A stretch of 24,348 nt of DNA, from positions 1-24,348 of the forward strand of contig DYRE01000003.1 in the NCBI GenBank assembly GCA_020718965.1, in the 5' to 3' direction. Of the stretch, positions 1-7,936 are shown one piece after another. Source of the DNA: Desulfomonile tiedjei (lineage in GTDB: Bacteria; Desulfobacterota; Desulfomonilia; Desulfomonilales; Desulfomonilaceae). How positions within the stretch are numbered: the first letter of the stretch is position 1; every line of letters starts with the position of its first letter. Under the pieces are notes generated by a model. That model had not been told where the DNA came from. It ran no database searches and worked only from the letters and a program-made list of their open reading frames with translations. The position numbers were made by a program, and so were the translations under genes.

Positions 1-2169
1 TGACGTTCTTTTTCCCAGGCCGTGTTCGGTAATAGTGAGCAAGGTCATTGAATCATCCGCAACTACTCCCATCGCGATTACCGCGTCCCCCTGTCGCATA
101 CGTATGCCGGTTACACCCCTGGCCTGACGGCCCATAGGTCTAATTTGATCTTCCTGAAACCTTATTGCTTTGCCCTTTCGAGTGACAAGCAGTATGTGGT
201 CTTGACCGCAGGTCAGATTAACATCAACAAGCTGGTCATCCTGATCAATTGTCAGGGCGATTACACCACTGGATCTAGGTCTTGAGAATTCAGCTATAGA
301 AGTCTTCTTGATCTTGCCTTTCGCCGAGACCATGGTGACAAATCCTTCCTGGCTTAATTCCGGAATGGACAGCACTTTCTTTATGGTTTCATTTTCATCG
401 AGTTTCAATAGATTGACTATGGCTCGACCTCGACTGTAAGGGCTTTCCTCGGGAAGTTGAAACACCCGCAACCAATGAACTCTACCACGAGTTGAGAAAC
501 AAAGAAGAACATCATGGGACGAAGTGAAAAGAATTTGATTAACCACGTCCTCGCTAGCTATTTTTGCGCCTATTCGGCCTTTCCCTCCTGGTTTCTGAGA
601 CTTGTAAACTGTTGCGGGAACTCGTTTCACATATCCCTTGCTGGAAAATGTCACTACAACATCTTCTCTGGGGATAAGGTCCTCGTCCAGGACGTCGGAT
701 TCCATATCCTCAAGTATTTCGGTGCGTCGACTGTCGCCGAATTGATCTTTAACTTCTGTCAGTTCCAAAACTACAACTGCAAGGATCTTTTCGTCTGACG
801 CCAATAGAGATTCGAGTTCGCCAATCTTGCCAAGGATTTCTTTGAGTTCCAGGAGAATTTTATCCCTTTCCAGTCCGGTAAGTCTCTGAAGCCTCATGTC
901 CAATATGGCTTGAGCCTGAATCTGGGATAACCCAAATGTAGCCATCAAAGCTTCCCTGGCCGCGTGGGGATCCTGGGATTCCCTGATTGTTTTGATGACT
1001 GCGTCAAGGTTATCAAGGGCTATTCTGAGACCATCGAGTATGTGTGCGCGCTCCCTGGCTCTGGCCAACTCAAATCTGGTTCTTCTGATAACCACTTCTC
1101 GTCTGAAATCTATGAAACCTTGCAGTATTTCCCTGAGATTGTGGGTGCGCGGTCGACCATTGTCGACACACAGCAATTGTATCCCGAAGTTGGTCTGAAG
1201 TTGGGTGTGCTTAAACAGTTGATTTAAAACAACTTCTGGATTTTCGTCTCTCTTAAGTTCAAAAACTACCCGCATTCCGTGACGGTCCGACTCATCCCTG
1301 AGATCCCTTATTCCAGGAATTCTCTTGTCTTTGACTAGTTCCGCCACGTTTTCTACCATTCTGGCCTTATTCACTAAATAGGGTATTTCGGTAACTACAA
1401 TTCGTTGATAACCTTTTCCCGCATCCTCGATTTGAGTCCGCGCTCTCATGCGAACAGAGCCTCTACCTGTGTGGTATGCTTCGGTGATTCCTTTCGACCC
1501 AATTATGAAGCCGTGAGTTGGAAAGTCGGGACCGGGCAAGAAACCCATTAATTCTTTAATGGAAGCCTGTGGATTCTCGATGAGATGGATAGTCGCGTTA
1601 ATAGTCTCAGTGAGGTTGTGGGGTGGAATGTTGGTAGCCATTCCAACCGCGATTCCTTGTGAACCATTAACAAGTAAAGCGGGGAATCGGGCCGGAAGGA
1701 CGACCGGTTCACTCTGTGTATTATCGTAATTTGGAATGAAGTTGACGGTTTCCTTGTCCAGATCTTCAAGTATCGACTGGCAAATCCTGGACATTCGAAC
1801 TTCTGTGTAACGCATTGCCGCAGGAGCGTCTCCATCCACGCTTCCAAAATTTCCCTGGCCGTCGATGAAAGGATATCTCATTGAAAAAGGCTGAGCCATT
1901 CTTACTATTGAATCATAAACCGCAGTGTCACCGTGTGGATGGTACTGACCTATAACATCTCCAACCGCTCTGGCTGCCTTTCGATATGGGCGGTTCCAGA
2001 AGTTACCGGCTCTGTGCATGGCATAGAGTATGCGTCGGTGTACTGGCTTGAGGCCATCGCGCAGATCAGGCAGGGCGCGCCCCACAATTACACTCATTGC
2101 GTAATCCAGGTAAGACTTCTGGATCTCTTCTTCAATCCCTACTGTCACTATCTCGCCAGATTTAGCCAA
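1..2169 (-). CDS. gyrA: DNA gyrase subunit A (3'-truncated by window edge)
   Basis: GyrA is the breakage-reunion subunit of gyrase, which introduces negative supercoils with GyrB. 723 codons are visible and the frame is still open at base 1, so the end of the C-terminal pinwheel is outside the window. The N terminus has the conserved start of the winged-helix core. The quinolone-pocket stretch HPHGDTAVYD lies near residues 77-86, with Thr at the position of E. coli Ser83 and Asp at Asp87. The catalytic tyrosine is Tyr121 in AAMRYTE. A GyrA-box is present at residues 525-531, which argues against ParC, but it reads QKPGGKG rather than the usual QRRGGKG. The start is TTG at 2169, chosen because GGAAGGA lies just upstream and MAKSGEIV is a typical GyrA opening. 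No gyrB lies next to it here. Confidence 0.97.
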   Translation of the reverse strand, partial: MAKSGEIVTVGIEEEIQKSYLDYAMSVIVGRALPDLRDGLKPVHRRILYAMHRAGNFWNRPYRKAARAVGDVIGQYHPHGDTAVYDSIVRMAQPFSMRYPFIDGQGNFGSVDGDAPAAMRYTEVRMSRICQSILEDLDKETVNFIPNYDNTQSEPVVLPARFPALLVNGSQGIAVGMATNIPPHNLTETINATIHLIENPQASIKELMGFLPGPDFPTHGFIIGSKGITEAYHTGRGSVRMRARTQIEDAGKGYQRIVVTEIPYLVNKARMVENVAELVKDKRIPGIRDLRDESDRHGMRVVFELKRDENPEVVLNQLFKHTQLQTNFGIQLLCVDNGRPRTHNLREILQGFIDFRREVVIRRTRFELARARERAHILDGLRIALDNLDAVIKTIRESQDPHAAREALMATFGLSQIQAQAILDMRLQRLTGLERDKILLELKEILGKIGELESLLASDEKILAVVVLELTEVKDQFGDSRRTEILEDMESDVLDEDLIPREDVVVTFSSKGYVKRVPATVYKSQKPGGKGRIGAKIASEDVVNQILFTSSHDVLLCFSTRGRVHWLRVFQLPEESPYSRGRAIVNLLKLDENETIKKVLSIPELSQEGFVTMVSAKGKIKKTSIAEFSRPRSSGVIALTIDQDDQLVDVNLTCGQDHILLVTRKGKAIRFQEDQIRPMGRQARGVTGIRMRQGDAVIAMGVVADDSMTLLTITEHGLGKRTS

Positions 2170-2279
2170 AACTGATTCCTTCCGTGTATCCCTGACGGGT
2201 AAACCCCGAAATTTCATTCGGCATATTAACACACTAGCCGGTTATCAACCAAGATTGAGTTTGATTCTCTTGAATTGGT

Positions 2280-2309
2280 TTGACATAATAATCCAAAGTA
2301 TGAAATAAT
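2280..2309 (+). promoter_or_regulatory. Sigma70-type promoter candidate for the 2342 gene
   Basis: TTGACA at 2280-2285 is a perfect -35 element. After an 18-base spacer comes AATAAT at 2304-2309, five of six matches to TATAAT. Transcription would start about 25 bases before the ATG at 2342. Seen in sequence; not tested. Confidence 0.5.
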
Positions 2310-2341
2310 TAAACGGTTTAATACATATTGGAGGTTCTGGG

Positions 2342-2671
2342 ATGGATAGAATCTTGAGAATAGGCTTATGCCTAGCGCTCGTGGTAGTTATTTCCCTTCC
2401 TGCTCTTGTCCTCGCCAAAGCCGGTAAAGACACAAACATATCAAACATCCCCACCAAAGTTTATGACGGTGGAGTACGAGTACTGGACAGGACCGAAGGA
2501 ATTCTCAACCAATGCCTTAAATCTACATTCAGTCTTTTCAACCCTTGTCTAGATGTTGTCAAGATGTGCACGGATGTCGTTTTGAAACCGTTAAATTATC
2601 CTTTTGACTATGCCGAAGGTAAAATTTACGGGGCCAAACATAAGAAACGGTTGGTTATTCCGACCCCGTAA
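2342..2671 (+). CDS. Small exported protein of unknown function
   Basis: A 109-residue protein I do not recognise. It opens with a classic signal peptide: a short charged start, a hydrophobic core at about residues 7-24 and a likely cleavage site after LVLAKA. The mature part of about 83 residues has three cysteines (NQC, NPC, KMC contexts) and a predicted helical middle. It ends in a basic stretch, KHKKR. An SD sequence GGAGG at 2330-2334 sits 7 bases before the ATG, and a strong promoter match lies further upstream. It precedes a lytic-transglycosylase-like gene on the same strand, so the two may be co-expressed, although a hairpin lies between them. The odd cysteine count suggests dimerisation or a metal/cofactor site; this is inference. 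Confidence 0.8.
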   Translation: MDRILRIGLCLALVVVISLPALVLAKAGKDTNISNIPTKVYDGGVRVLDRTEGILNQCLKSTFSLFNPCLDVVKMCTDVVLKPLNYPFDYAEGKIYGAKHKKRLVIPTP

Positions 2672-2726
2672 AACCTGGAGATTGAGGCGGAAACTAGTTA
2701 TTTCGCAAGAGGGGTTTGAGGGGTTC

Positions 2727-2768
2727 GGCGCTTAAATATTGGATCACGATGAATCCGGATTAAGCGCC
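2727..2768 (+). promoter_or_regulatory. Stem-loop just before the transglycosylase-like gene
   Basis: Perfect 9-base arms GGCGCTTAA (2727-2735) and TTAAGCGCC (2760-2768) enclose a smaller GGAT/ATCC stem. The structure ends 5 bases before the SD of the gene starting at 2785. There is no T-run after it, so it is a poor rho-independent terminator. A leader element, mRNA stabiliser or operator is possible. Confidence 0.45.
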
Positions 2769-2784
2769 AACTCGGAGGGTGTTT

Positions 2785-3378
2785 ATGACGCGGGTTATAG
2801 TTTGCGCACTTGGTGCGCTATGTCTGGTTCTGTTTCCAATATTCACAAACGCTGACGGCAAAATTCATTCAAACGGTATAGCGATTTGTTCGGTAATAAT
2901 AAATGACATGACCGAGGGGAGGGTCTCGTTAAGACAGGCCAGGACCATGGCCACAGCCATAGCCAATTCAGGCAACAAACATTTTGGCAGGATTACCTGC
3001 GGGGACATGTGGTTGTACATGGCCATAGTGTTTGTTGAAAGTGGATTTAGAAACAACATAGTTAATTATGAAAACTGTAGAGGCATGTTTCAGGTTCATG
3101 CGCCGTCATGGGCCTCGAAATTTGGCATTAGGTATGCGGATCTTTTAGATCTTGAAACCAATGCTGAATGTGGTATCCAGGTCTTCAAATACTACCTTAA
3201 TTTGTATGGAAATGTTGTCCCTGCCTTAAGCGCATATAATAGTGACGACCCTTATGCGGCAAGGGGATACGCTAGAGCAGTCCTCGCAACGAGAAACAAG
3301 ATAAAGAACCGCTACATCAAATTATTCAGGGTATATCGCGAAGCTCCCATGCTGGTCACCGTAACCTCTCTGAAATAA
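2785..3378 (+). CDS. Exported lytic transglycosylase-like (SLT domain) protein
   Basis: Lytic transglycosylases cleave the MurNAc-GlcNAc bond of peptidoglycan. This 197-residue protein has a signal peptide (hydrophobic residues about 4-20, cleavage near TNADG). An SLT-type domain follows: VESGF with the putative catalytic Glu85, then RGMFQVHAPSW matching the family G-L-M-Q-V block, then SAYNSDD matching the A-Y-N block. Extra cysteines at 35, 72, 98 and in AECG could form disulfides. The ATG at 2785 is preferred over the GTG at 2779 because GGAGGG (2774-2779) then has normal spacing; with the GTG it would overlap the start. The short catalytic domain with no LysM or other binding module resembles specialised transglycosylases of secretion or conjugation machines, but no such genes are nearby. 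Confidence 0.8.
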   Translation: MTRVIVCALGALCLVLFPIFTNADGKIHSNGIAICSVIINDMTEGRVSLRQARTMATAIANSGNKHFGRITCGDMWLYMAIVFVESGFRNNIVNYENCRGMFQVHAPSWASKFGIRYADLLDLETNAECGIQVFKYYLNLYGNVVPALSAYNSDDPYAARGYARAVLATRNKIKNRYIKLFRVYREAPMLVTVTSLK

Positions 3379-3430
3379 GGCAAGCCAATTATCGAAATCT
3401 GAACATTCGGTACAAAGTTTAGGGATTAGA

Positions 3431-3667
3431 TTATCTTGGCGGCCCATACATAAAAGGACTGGCGATCGATCCAAAAAGATCATACGGATTGATGGGTGAG
3501 GGATTGTGGTCGGCGGGAATGTACGGATCGTGTCCCATCGGATAACAGGATGATACCGGTCCGTCGGGTGGAGCGACGTACTGTGGCAAACAACTCACGC
3601 AACCTGAAAGCCACAATATGCTCATTAATAGTAATAGGATCGAAAAATTTATTATAATTTTTTTCAT
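3431..3667 (-). CDS. Small proline-rich lipoprotein, function unknown
   Basis: A 78-residue protein starting at the ATG at 3667; a GTG four codons upstream is possible. A basic start (MKK) and hydrophobic core lead to a lipobox LSGC, predicting lipid attachment to that cysteine. The mature part is about 55 residues, rich in Pro, Tyr, Gly and Asp, with two further cysteines (SC, SSC) and no recognisable domain. The SD is weak, but a good promoter match lies directly upstream. It ends convergent with the transglycosylase-like gene. A structural envelope lipoprotein is possible; no function is claimed. Confidence 0.65.
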   Translation of the reverse strand: MKKIIINFSILLLLMSILWLSGCVSCLPQYVAPPDGPVSSCYPMGHDPYIPADHNPSPINPYDLFGSIASPFMYGPPR

Positions 3668-3694
3668 ATTATTGCGCACTAAAATTATAGATCT

Positions 3695-3723
3695 ATTTTA
3701 CCCTTTAAACTCGTTTTGATCAA
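3695..3723 (-). promoter_or_regulatory. Sigma70-type promoter candidate for the small lipoprotein
   Basis: Read on the minus strand: TTGATC (3723-3718), 17-base spacer, TAAAAT (3700-3695). This gives a leader of roughly 20 bases before the ATG at 3667, consistent with the weak SD there. Confidence 0.45.
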
Positions 3724-3774
3724 GGCAAAAATGCTACTTGTCTTTTGCGCTTAATCATTGTCGGTTCAGCAAAC

Positions 3775-4815
3775 TTAATTTTTCAGCTCAAAGACGGATG
3801 AACCCTCAGGATAAACCCCAATTTTTCCCGATTGATCCACTACAAGGCATGAAATATTTGGATATTTTTCCAGAAATAGTTTGGCCTTGTCTGGTCCTAG
3901 CACTAAAACTGCGGCCGATAAACCATCGGCCCTGAATCCATCGGGAGCGACAATTGTAACGGATTCGAATCCCTCAGCCGGATATCCGGTTGAAGGATCC
4001 AGAACGTGATGATATCGTTTACCATCCTTTTCCAGAAATCTTTCGTAATCGCCGGATGTAAAGACAGCGCCGGCTTCCATATCTACTACAGCTTCAATCC
4101 GACTTTTGTCCCTGGGATCCTGAATACCTACTTTCCACGGCCTCCCATCAGACTTGCTTCCGAAAGTGACTATGTCTCCTCCAGCATTTAACAAAGCGCC
4201 CTTGGCTCCCTTGGATTTGAGAATCTCTGCGGCTCTGTTGAGCGCATAACCTTTTGCTATTCCCCCAAGATCCAGAGCCATTCCTTCCTCTGGCAGAAAG
4301 ACTTCATGCTTGTCAGGTGATATATCAAGCTTCCTCCAATTAACCTTTTTTCGAGCCTCAACTATTTCGGACTCGTTTGGTAAACGGGGCCCTTCAGGTC
4401 CACTGAAATTCCAGAGTCTTGACAGGGGGCCAATCGTTGGGTCAAAGGCCCCGTCAGTCTGTTCAGCGATATCAAGACTTCGTTGAATAAGTGAGATCAG
4501 TTCCGGATTCACCTTTGTAGGGGATCGCCCGGCGTCATTGTTAATTTGTTTCAGGTCTGATTCCTTGTGAAAAGATGTCAAATCTTCGACACGTTTGATT
4601 TCTGTTAACGCGGCCTCAGCGAATTCTTTCAGTTGATTCGGAGCCCCAACTACGGTGACTTCGACGAGAGTCCCCATTAGAATTCTGCCGACTTTTAAAC
4701 TGGTATCCGAGTCTTTATCCGAACACGAAACAACGAAAAAAAAGACCGAAATACACAGCATGATTGCGATTGATATGCGGCGCTTAAGCTTTTTCAGACG
4801 TTCTTTGAAACGCAT
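3775..4815 (-). CDS. apbE: ApbE family FAD:protein FMN transferase, lipoprotein form
   Basis: ApbE attaches FMN from FAD to a Thr/Ser of partner proteins such as NqrB/C or RnfD/G, outside the cytoplasmic membrane. The 346-residue protein has a basic start, a hydrophobic core and a lipobox ending at Cys31, so it should be membrane-anchored. Family motifs are clear: DGAFDPTIGPL at about 121, LDLGGIAKGYA at 181-191, LLNAGGD at 208-214, FTSGDYERF at 252, and HHVLDPSTGYP at 269-279. The C-terminal block is ADGLSAA (296-302); the residue four after Asp297 is Ala301, where Thr is usual. It overlaps the upstream transporter gene by 22 bases, implying translational coupling. No Rnf or Nqr target gene lies in the window, so its substrate is unknown. 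Confidence 0.93.
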   Translation of the reverse strand: MRFKERLKKLKRRISIAIMLCISVFFFVVSCSDKDSDTSLKVGRILMGTLVEVTVVGAPNQLKEFAEAALTEIKRVEDLTSFHKESDLKQINNDAGRSPTKVNPELISLIQRSLDIAEQTDGAFDPTIGPLSRLWNFSGPEGPRLPNESEIVEARKKVNWRKLDISPDKHEVFLPEEGMALDLGGIAKGYALNRAAEILKSKGAKGALLNAGGDIVTFGSKSDGRPWKVGIQDPRDKSRIEAVVDMEAGAVFTSGDYERFLEKDGKRYHHVLDPSTGYPAEGFESVTIVAPDGFRADGLSAAVLVLGPDKAKLFLEKYPNISCLVVDQSGKIGVYPEGSSVFELKN

Positions 4816-5714
4816 GTTAATCTCGAAAAGATTATTTTGATAGGAACTATCATTGTAAAAAAAGGAAACATATAAACTGCCGCCAGTGTGGGAGATAGTG
4901 GACCAAAAAAATGTGAAGAAAAAACTATAATAAGAACGTTATTCATAATGGCAAAACTTATACCGGAAGCCAGTCGTTCTTTTGGCCCTCCACTTCTGAT
5001 CAACACGAAACCCGCCAGATAATAAATTACTGAAAGACCATAGGCAAGGATCACAGAAGACAGAATTACGCCAGGACTCTGGAAGAAAAAATGGGAATAT
5101 TTTGAAAATACTCCCAGATTGATCGCGGCAAAAATGATCAGCGAAACGGGAAAATGAAATACTAGAATTCGTTCCAAGAAGTCCATGAAAAATCGTCTTG
5201 CCAGAATTACCGTGATCATGGGAAGAAAAACTACCATTGCGAGTAATCTTACCATTGAATCGAGGGGGATATGGACTTCGGCTCCTGCGAGAATCTTTAC
5301 AAGCGCCGGCAACGAAAAGGGAGCAATTAAAGAAGTGACAATGACCATACGTAAAACCGGCGCCACTTCCGTTTCCAACAGGTTAGCTATGAACGGGGCC
5401 ACTACGCCCGTAGAAATGCCTGATAAAAGAAGCACAGGGATTGCGAAATCCGGGAAGAGCCAATTGGCTATCCAATAAAGGATAGTGGGCAAAATGATCA
5501 GCTTGAATGAAACCAGCGCCGCAAGACTTTTCATAGCTGCTGAGGATGTGTCCAGAAGTAAATCAAAATTGATCCTGGAAAAACTTAGGAACATCAGAAA
5601 CATCATCAGATAAAGTGGGTACGGTCTGAACGGAGCGCACAGATCTGGAAGAAAGATGGCTATTCCTGCCGATACGAATATTACGACCAGGAGAATTAGG
5701 TCATTCAACCTCAC
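4794..5714 (-). CDS. Bile acid:sodium symporter (BASS/SBF)-like membrane transporter
   Basis: A 306-residue integral membrane protein with about nine or ten hydrophobic segments spread over its length. Two features recall the discontinuous, cation-binding helices of the SBF family: LSGISTGVVAPFIANLLE in the first half and SFAIMNNVLIIVFSSHFFG in the second. Related proteins move organic anions, arsenite or pantothenate-like acids with Na+; the substrate here cannot be told. The GTG start at 5714 is chosen because GGAGA lies about 8 bases upstream and the first helix begins right after it. The gene overlaps apbE downstream and lies 80 bases after the PPC-domain gene, so all three may form one operon. 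An auxin-efflux-carrier-like (AEC) permease is a less likely alternative. Confidence 0.75.
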   Translation of the reverse strand: MRLNDLILLVVIFVSAGIAIFLPDLCAPFRPYPLYLMMFLMFLSFSRINFDLLLDTSSAAMKSLAALVSFKLIILPTILYWIANWLFPDFAIPVLLLSGISTGVVAPFIANLLETEVAPVLRMVIVTSLIAPFSLPALVKILAGAEVHIPLDSMVRLLAMVVFLPMITVILARRFFMDFLERILVFHFPVSLIIFAAINLGVFSKYSHFFFQSPGVILSSVILAYGLSVIYYLAGFVLIRSGGPKERLASGISFAIMNNVLIIVFSSHFFGPLSPTLAAVYMFPFFTMIVPIKIIFSRLTCVSKNV

Positions 5715-5794
5715 GAATAAGTCTCCATTTGGTTAAGGGCGAATCGGTTAAACATAAGTCAGGTAACATCTTGATATCAGTGAATTATAGGTAG

Positions 5795-6214
5795 TTACTT
5801 TGTCGGGGATTTTGCCCATAACATCAAGCCTGTTGGCGCATCATATTGTCGGACTAGGTCAGATTCCAGGGATTCTACACCAAAGAGTTCCGCTGCAAAT
5901 ATCAGGGAACCCTCTCCAAGGTGTCCTCCCAAGCAGAGAAAATTGCGGTCGGATACGACGATATGGGCATGCGCGAATATCTGCCCATCTTTTTCAGAAA
6001 TGTTTCCCACGCATGAAACGATTTCTTGGGGGCCGTTAAACTCTTTGAAGATGTATTGACGCTCGACTGGGTCATAAAAACCGATGACAACTTTCGTTAC
6101 TGCCCCGATCAATGAAAATGATCCGGTTTTAATTGATCTTAATCGAAATTCCTCGGTTATGGCTTTCAAGACGTCTTCTCCCTTGGGGAGCCGGGCTAGG
6201 AAATTAGTTTGCAT
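5795..6214 (-). CDS. PPC (DUF296) domain protein
   Basis: A 139-residue protein matching the stand-alone prokaryotic PPC/DUF296 fold, which is related to the C-terminal domain of plant AT-hook proteins. The diagnostic core is FSLIGAVTKVVIGFYDP near the N-terminal third, followed by HAHIVVSDRNF and GGHLGEGS, whose histidines are conserved in the family. There is no AT-hook. Function is poorly defined in bacteria; trimerisation and small-molecule or metal binding are suggested for relatives. The ATG at 6214 is preferred over a longer start at 6289, because AAGGAG lies 6 bases upstream and the homologous fold begins here. It heads a probable operon with the transporter and apbE genes. Confidence 0.85.
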   Translation of the reverse strand: MQTNFLARLPKGEDVLKAITEEFRLRSIKTGSFSLIGAVTKVVIGFYDPVERQYIFKEFNGPQEIVSCVGNISEKDGQIFAHAHIVVSDRNFLCLGGHLGEGSLIFAAELFGVESLESDLVRQYDAPTGLMLWAKSPTK

Positions 6215-6312
6215 GTTTTTCTCCTTGGGAAATTCTTTTGTGATCCATGGACGCGAAGGCCATGTAATTGTAAGATAAACAGAGGACAAAGTCTTACCGT
6301 TGGAGGCGTAAT

Positions 6313-6606
6313 ATGAAAAGAGGTTTTTGTCACCATTGCGGCGAATCCTTGGAATTTGACGATAAGGTATTTCGAAACGACACGTGTCCGAAGTGCGGGT
6401 CTGACATCTTTTGCTGTCTAAATTGCGCAGAGTATGATGAGACAGCCTCTAACAATTGTAAAGAACCTCAATCGGAGAGAATTTCAGTCAAGGACCGTAG
6501 AAATTTCTGTGATTATTTTGACTTGTCTACCAAGCAAACCTCGGGAAGGTCAATGGATAAGGCTGAAGAAGCGAGAAAAAAGCTAGAAGCTCTCTTCAGG
6601 AAATAG
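6313..6606 (+). CDS. Small zinc-ribbon protein
   Basis: A 97-residue protein with two probable zinc sites. The first is a classic ribbon, Cys6-x2-Cys9 with Cys25-x2-Cys28. The second cluster uses Cys34/35, Cys38, Cys49 and Cys66 in the contexts CCLNCAEY, NNCKEP and NFCDYF. The C-terminal about 20 residues form a charged amphipathic helix with KAEEARKKLEALF. This layout is familiar from short uncharacterised proteins of Deltaproteobacteria, but I know of no function. The SD GGAGG is about 6 bases before the ATG. It is divergent from the PPC gene and shares a 98-base intergenic region with it. Confidence 0.8.
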   Translation: MKRGFCHHCGESLEFDDKVFRNDTCPKCGSDIFCCLNCAEYDETASNNCKEPQSERISVKDRRNFCDYFDLSTKQTSGRSMDKAEEARKKLEALFRK

Positions 6607-6715
6607 AACAGCGTGTTTCCTTGTTGGTCCGAGGAAAGGTGGCTTCTAGTTTTTCAGTTTACCTCTGAGAAAATATTCTTTGTCGAACTTCAGGCGCCAC
6701 CCGGGTCGACGCGAC

Positions 6716-7156
6716 TCAAAATTCCAACAGATCATCGTCATCCGTAAACGAGTCTTTCGCAGCTTCAATTTCCTCCAGAATTTCAGGAGGTAGCTCTTCT
6801 TTGATGGCATCTCGCCAGAGACCTTCGAGGTCGTAAAATTCCCTGGTCGAATCCTGAAAAATATGAACTACAACGTCTCCAAAATCGAGCAGGACCCAAT
6901 TCCCCTGATTTAATCCCTCAACAGAATAGGTCTTGGTATCATCTGTACGCGCATCGCTGATAATTCCATCCGCTATGGCTGTCACATGCCGGGCAGATCT
7001 TCCTGAAACAATCAGAAAATAGTCCGCTATTGGAGTTAACTGGTTCAGTCTGAGAAGAATCGGGCGCGTAGCTTTCTTCGATAAAGCAGATTTAAGAAAC
7101 CTTTGCGCTTTATTTCTGGAATGTGCGAGGGTTAACTTTTCGAACGTTTTTTTCAT
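6716..7156 (-). CDS. rsfS: Ribosomal silencing factor RsfS (Iojap family)
   Basis: RsfS binds ribosomal protein uL14 on the 50S subunit and blocks subunit joining in starvation. The 146-residue protein has the family core: ADYFLIVSGRSARHVTAIAD in the first half, then VEGLNQGNWVLLDFGDVVVHIF and REFYDLEGLW. An N-terminal extension of about 20 residues and an acidic tail (FTDDDDLLEF) flank the domain; both are common variations. Its ATG overlaps the nadD stop by one base (TAATG), so translation is coupled to nadD, a very common pairing. Confidence 0.95.
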   Translation of the reverse strand: MKKTFEKLTLAHSRNKAQRFLKSALSKKATRPILLRLNQLTPIADYFLIVSGRSARHVTAIADGIISDARTDDTKTYSVEGLNQGNWVLLDFGDVVVHIFQDSTREFYDLEGLWRDAIKEELPPEILEEIEAAKDSFTDDDDLLEF

Positions 7157-7806
7157 TAGCGATTGGGTTCCTGTACAGAGTAGAGATTTTTGTTTCTGAT
7201 ATAATCCAGGACAGACTCCGGGGTGAGATATCTTGCTGTGAATCCCTGTTTAAGCAATTTTCTTATATGAGTCGAGGAAATATTGAGTCCTCTGATGTTA
7301 GACGGTATCAGAAACATTTTGTTAGAGTGTATAAAGTAGCTCCCGGACGGAGTGAATTGTTGCTGAAGAGTCAAGGGAACACTATCCCAGGCTTTCTGAA
7401 ATTTGAGGCCTGGACGATCTACAATTATGTAATTAGCCAGACTAAACAAAATCTCAAAATCTTTCCATGTTCCTATTTCACTCAACGAATCGGACCCCAT
7501 TATGAAATAAAGCTCATCCGTGGTTTTACTTTTTATGTGTCTTAAAGTATTAACCGTATAGGAAGGCGCCGGGAATTTGAGTTCCAAGTCCGAGACCTCA
7601 AATTTGTCATTTCCTGCGCATGCCAGTGAGGTCATGTTAAATCGATCTTTTGAGTTTGGAATTTCGGTTTCTTTTTTGTGGGGAGGTTGATGACAAGGCA
7701 CGAATATAATCTTATAAAGGCCAAAAGCCTCTGAAACTTCTTGTGCAAGTCTCAAGTGTCCCAAATGGGGAGGGTTGAATGTGCCACCAAGGATTCCGAT
7801 TTTCAA
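7156..7806 (-). CDS. nadD: Nicotinate-nucleotide adenylyltransferase
   Basis: NadD joins nicotinate mononucleotide to the AMP of ATP, giving deamido-NAD in NAD synthesis. The 216-residue protein opens with the nucleotidyltransferase signature GGTFNPPHLGHL (residues 7-18). It has the CHQPPHK substrate loop, FIMGSDSL and the C-terminal SSTHIRKLL motif (the ISSTxIR block). The start is TTG at 7806; it is fixed by the GGTFNPPH motif lying only six residues in, although the SD (GAGA, about 6 bases away) is weak. It is followed by rsfS with a one-base overlap and is divergent from rseP. Confidence 0.96.
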   Translation of the reverse strand: MKIGILGGTFNPPHLGHLRLAQEVSEAFGLYKIIFVPCHQPPHKKETEIPNSKDRFNMTSLACAGNDKFEVSDLELKFPAPSYTVNTLRHIKSKTTDELYFIMGSDSLSEIGTWKDFEILFSLANYIIVDRPGLKFQKAWDSVPLTLQQQFTPSGSYFIHSNKMFLIPSNIRGLNISSTHIRKLLKQGFTARYLTPESVLDYIRNKNLYSVQEPNR

Positions 7807-7936
7807 TCCAATCTCGTGTGTTGAACAAATGGCTTGTTTTATTGAAGCAAGATTTTATATTTAATTGTGTAAATTGAAAAGAGGAATCCTGTCAGATCTG
7901 TCATGATCAGAGATTTCTTAGCTGGAGGACCTAATT

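Noticed and set aside
1548..1847. Minus-strand ORF inside gyrA in another frame
   Set aside because: The gyrA frame is continuous and conserved through this stretch, so this is not a frameshifted gyrA fragment.
2245..2457. Minus-strand ORF opposite the small exported protein gene
   Set aside because: The plus-strand gene has a promoter, an SD and a signal peptide. The antisense frame has none of these.
7123..7545. Plus-strand ORF of 140 codons
   Set aside because: It is antisense to nadD/rsfS, whose motifs are complete. It has no SD or recognisable family.
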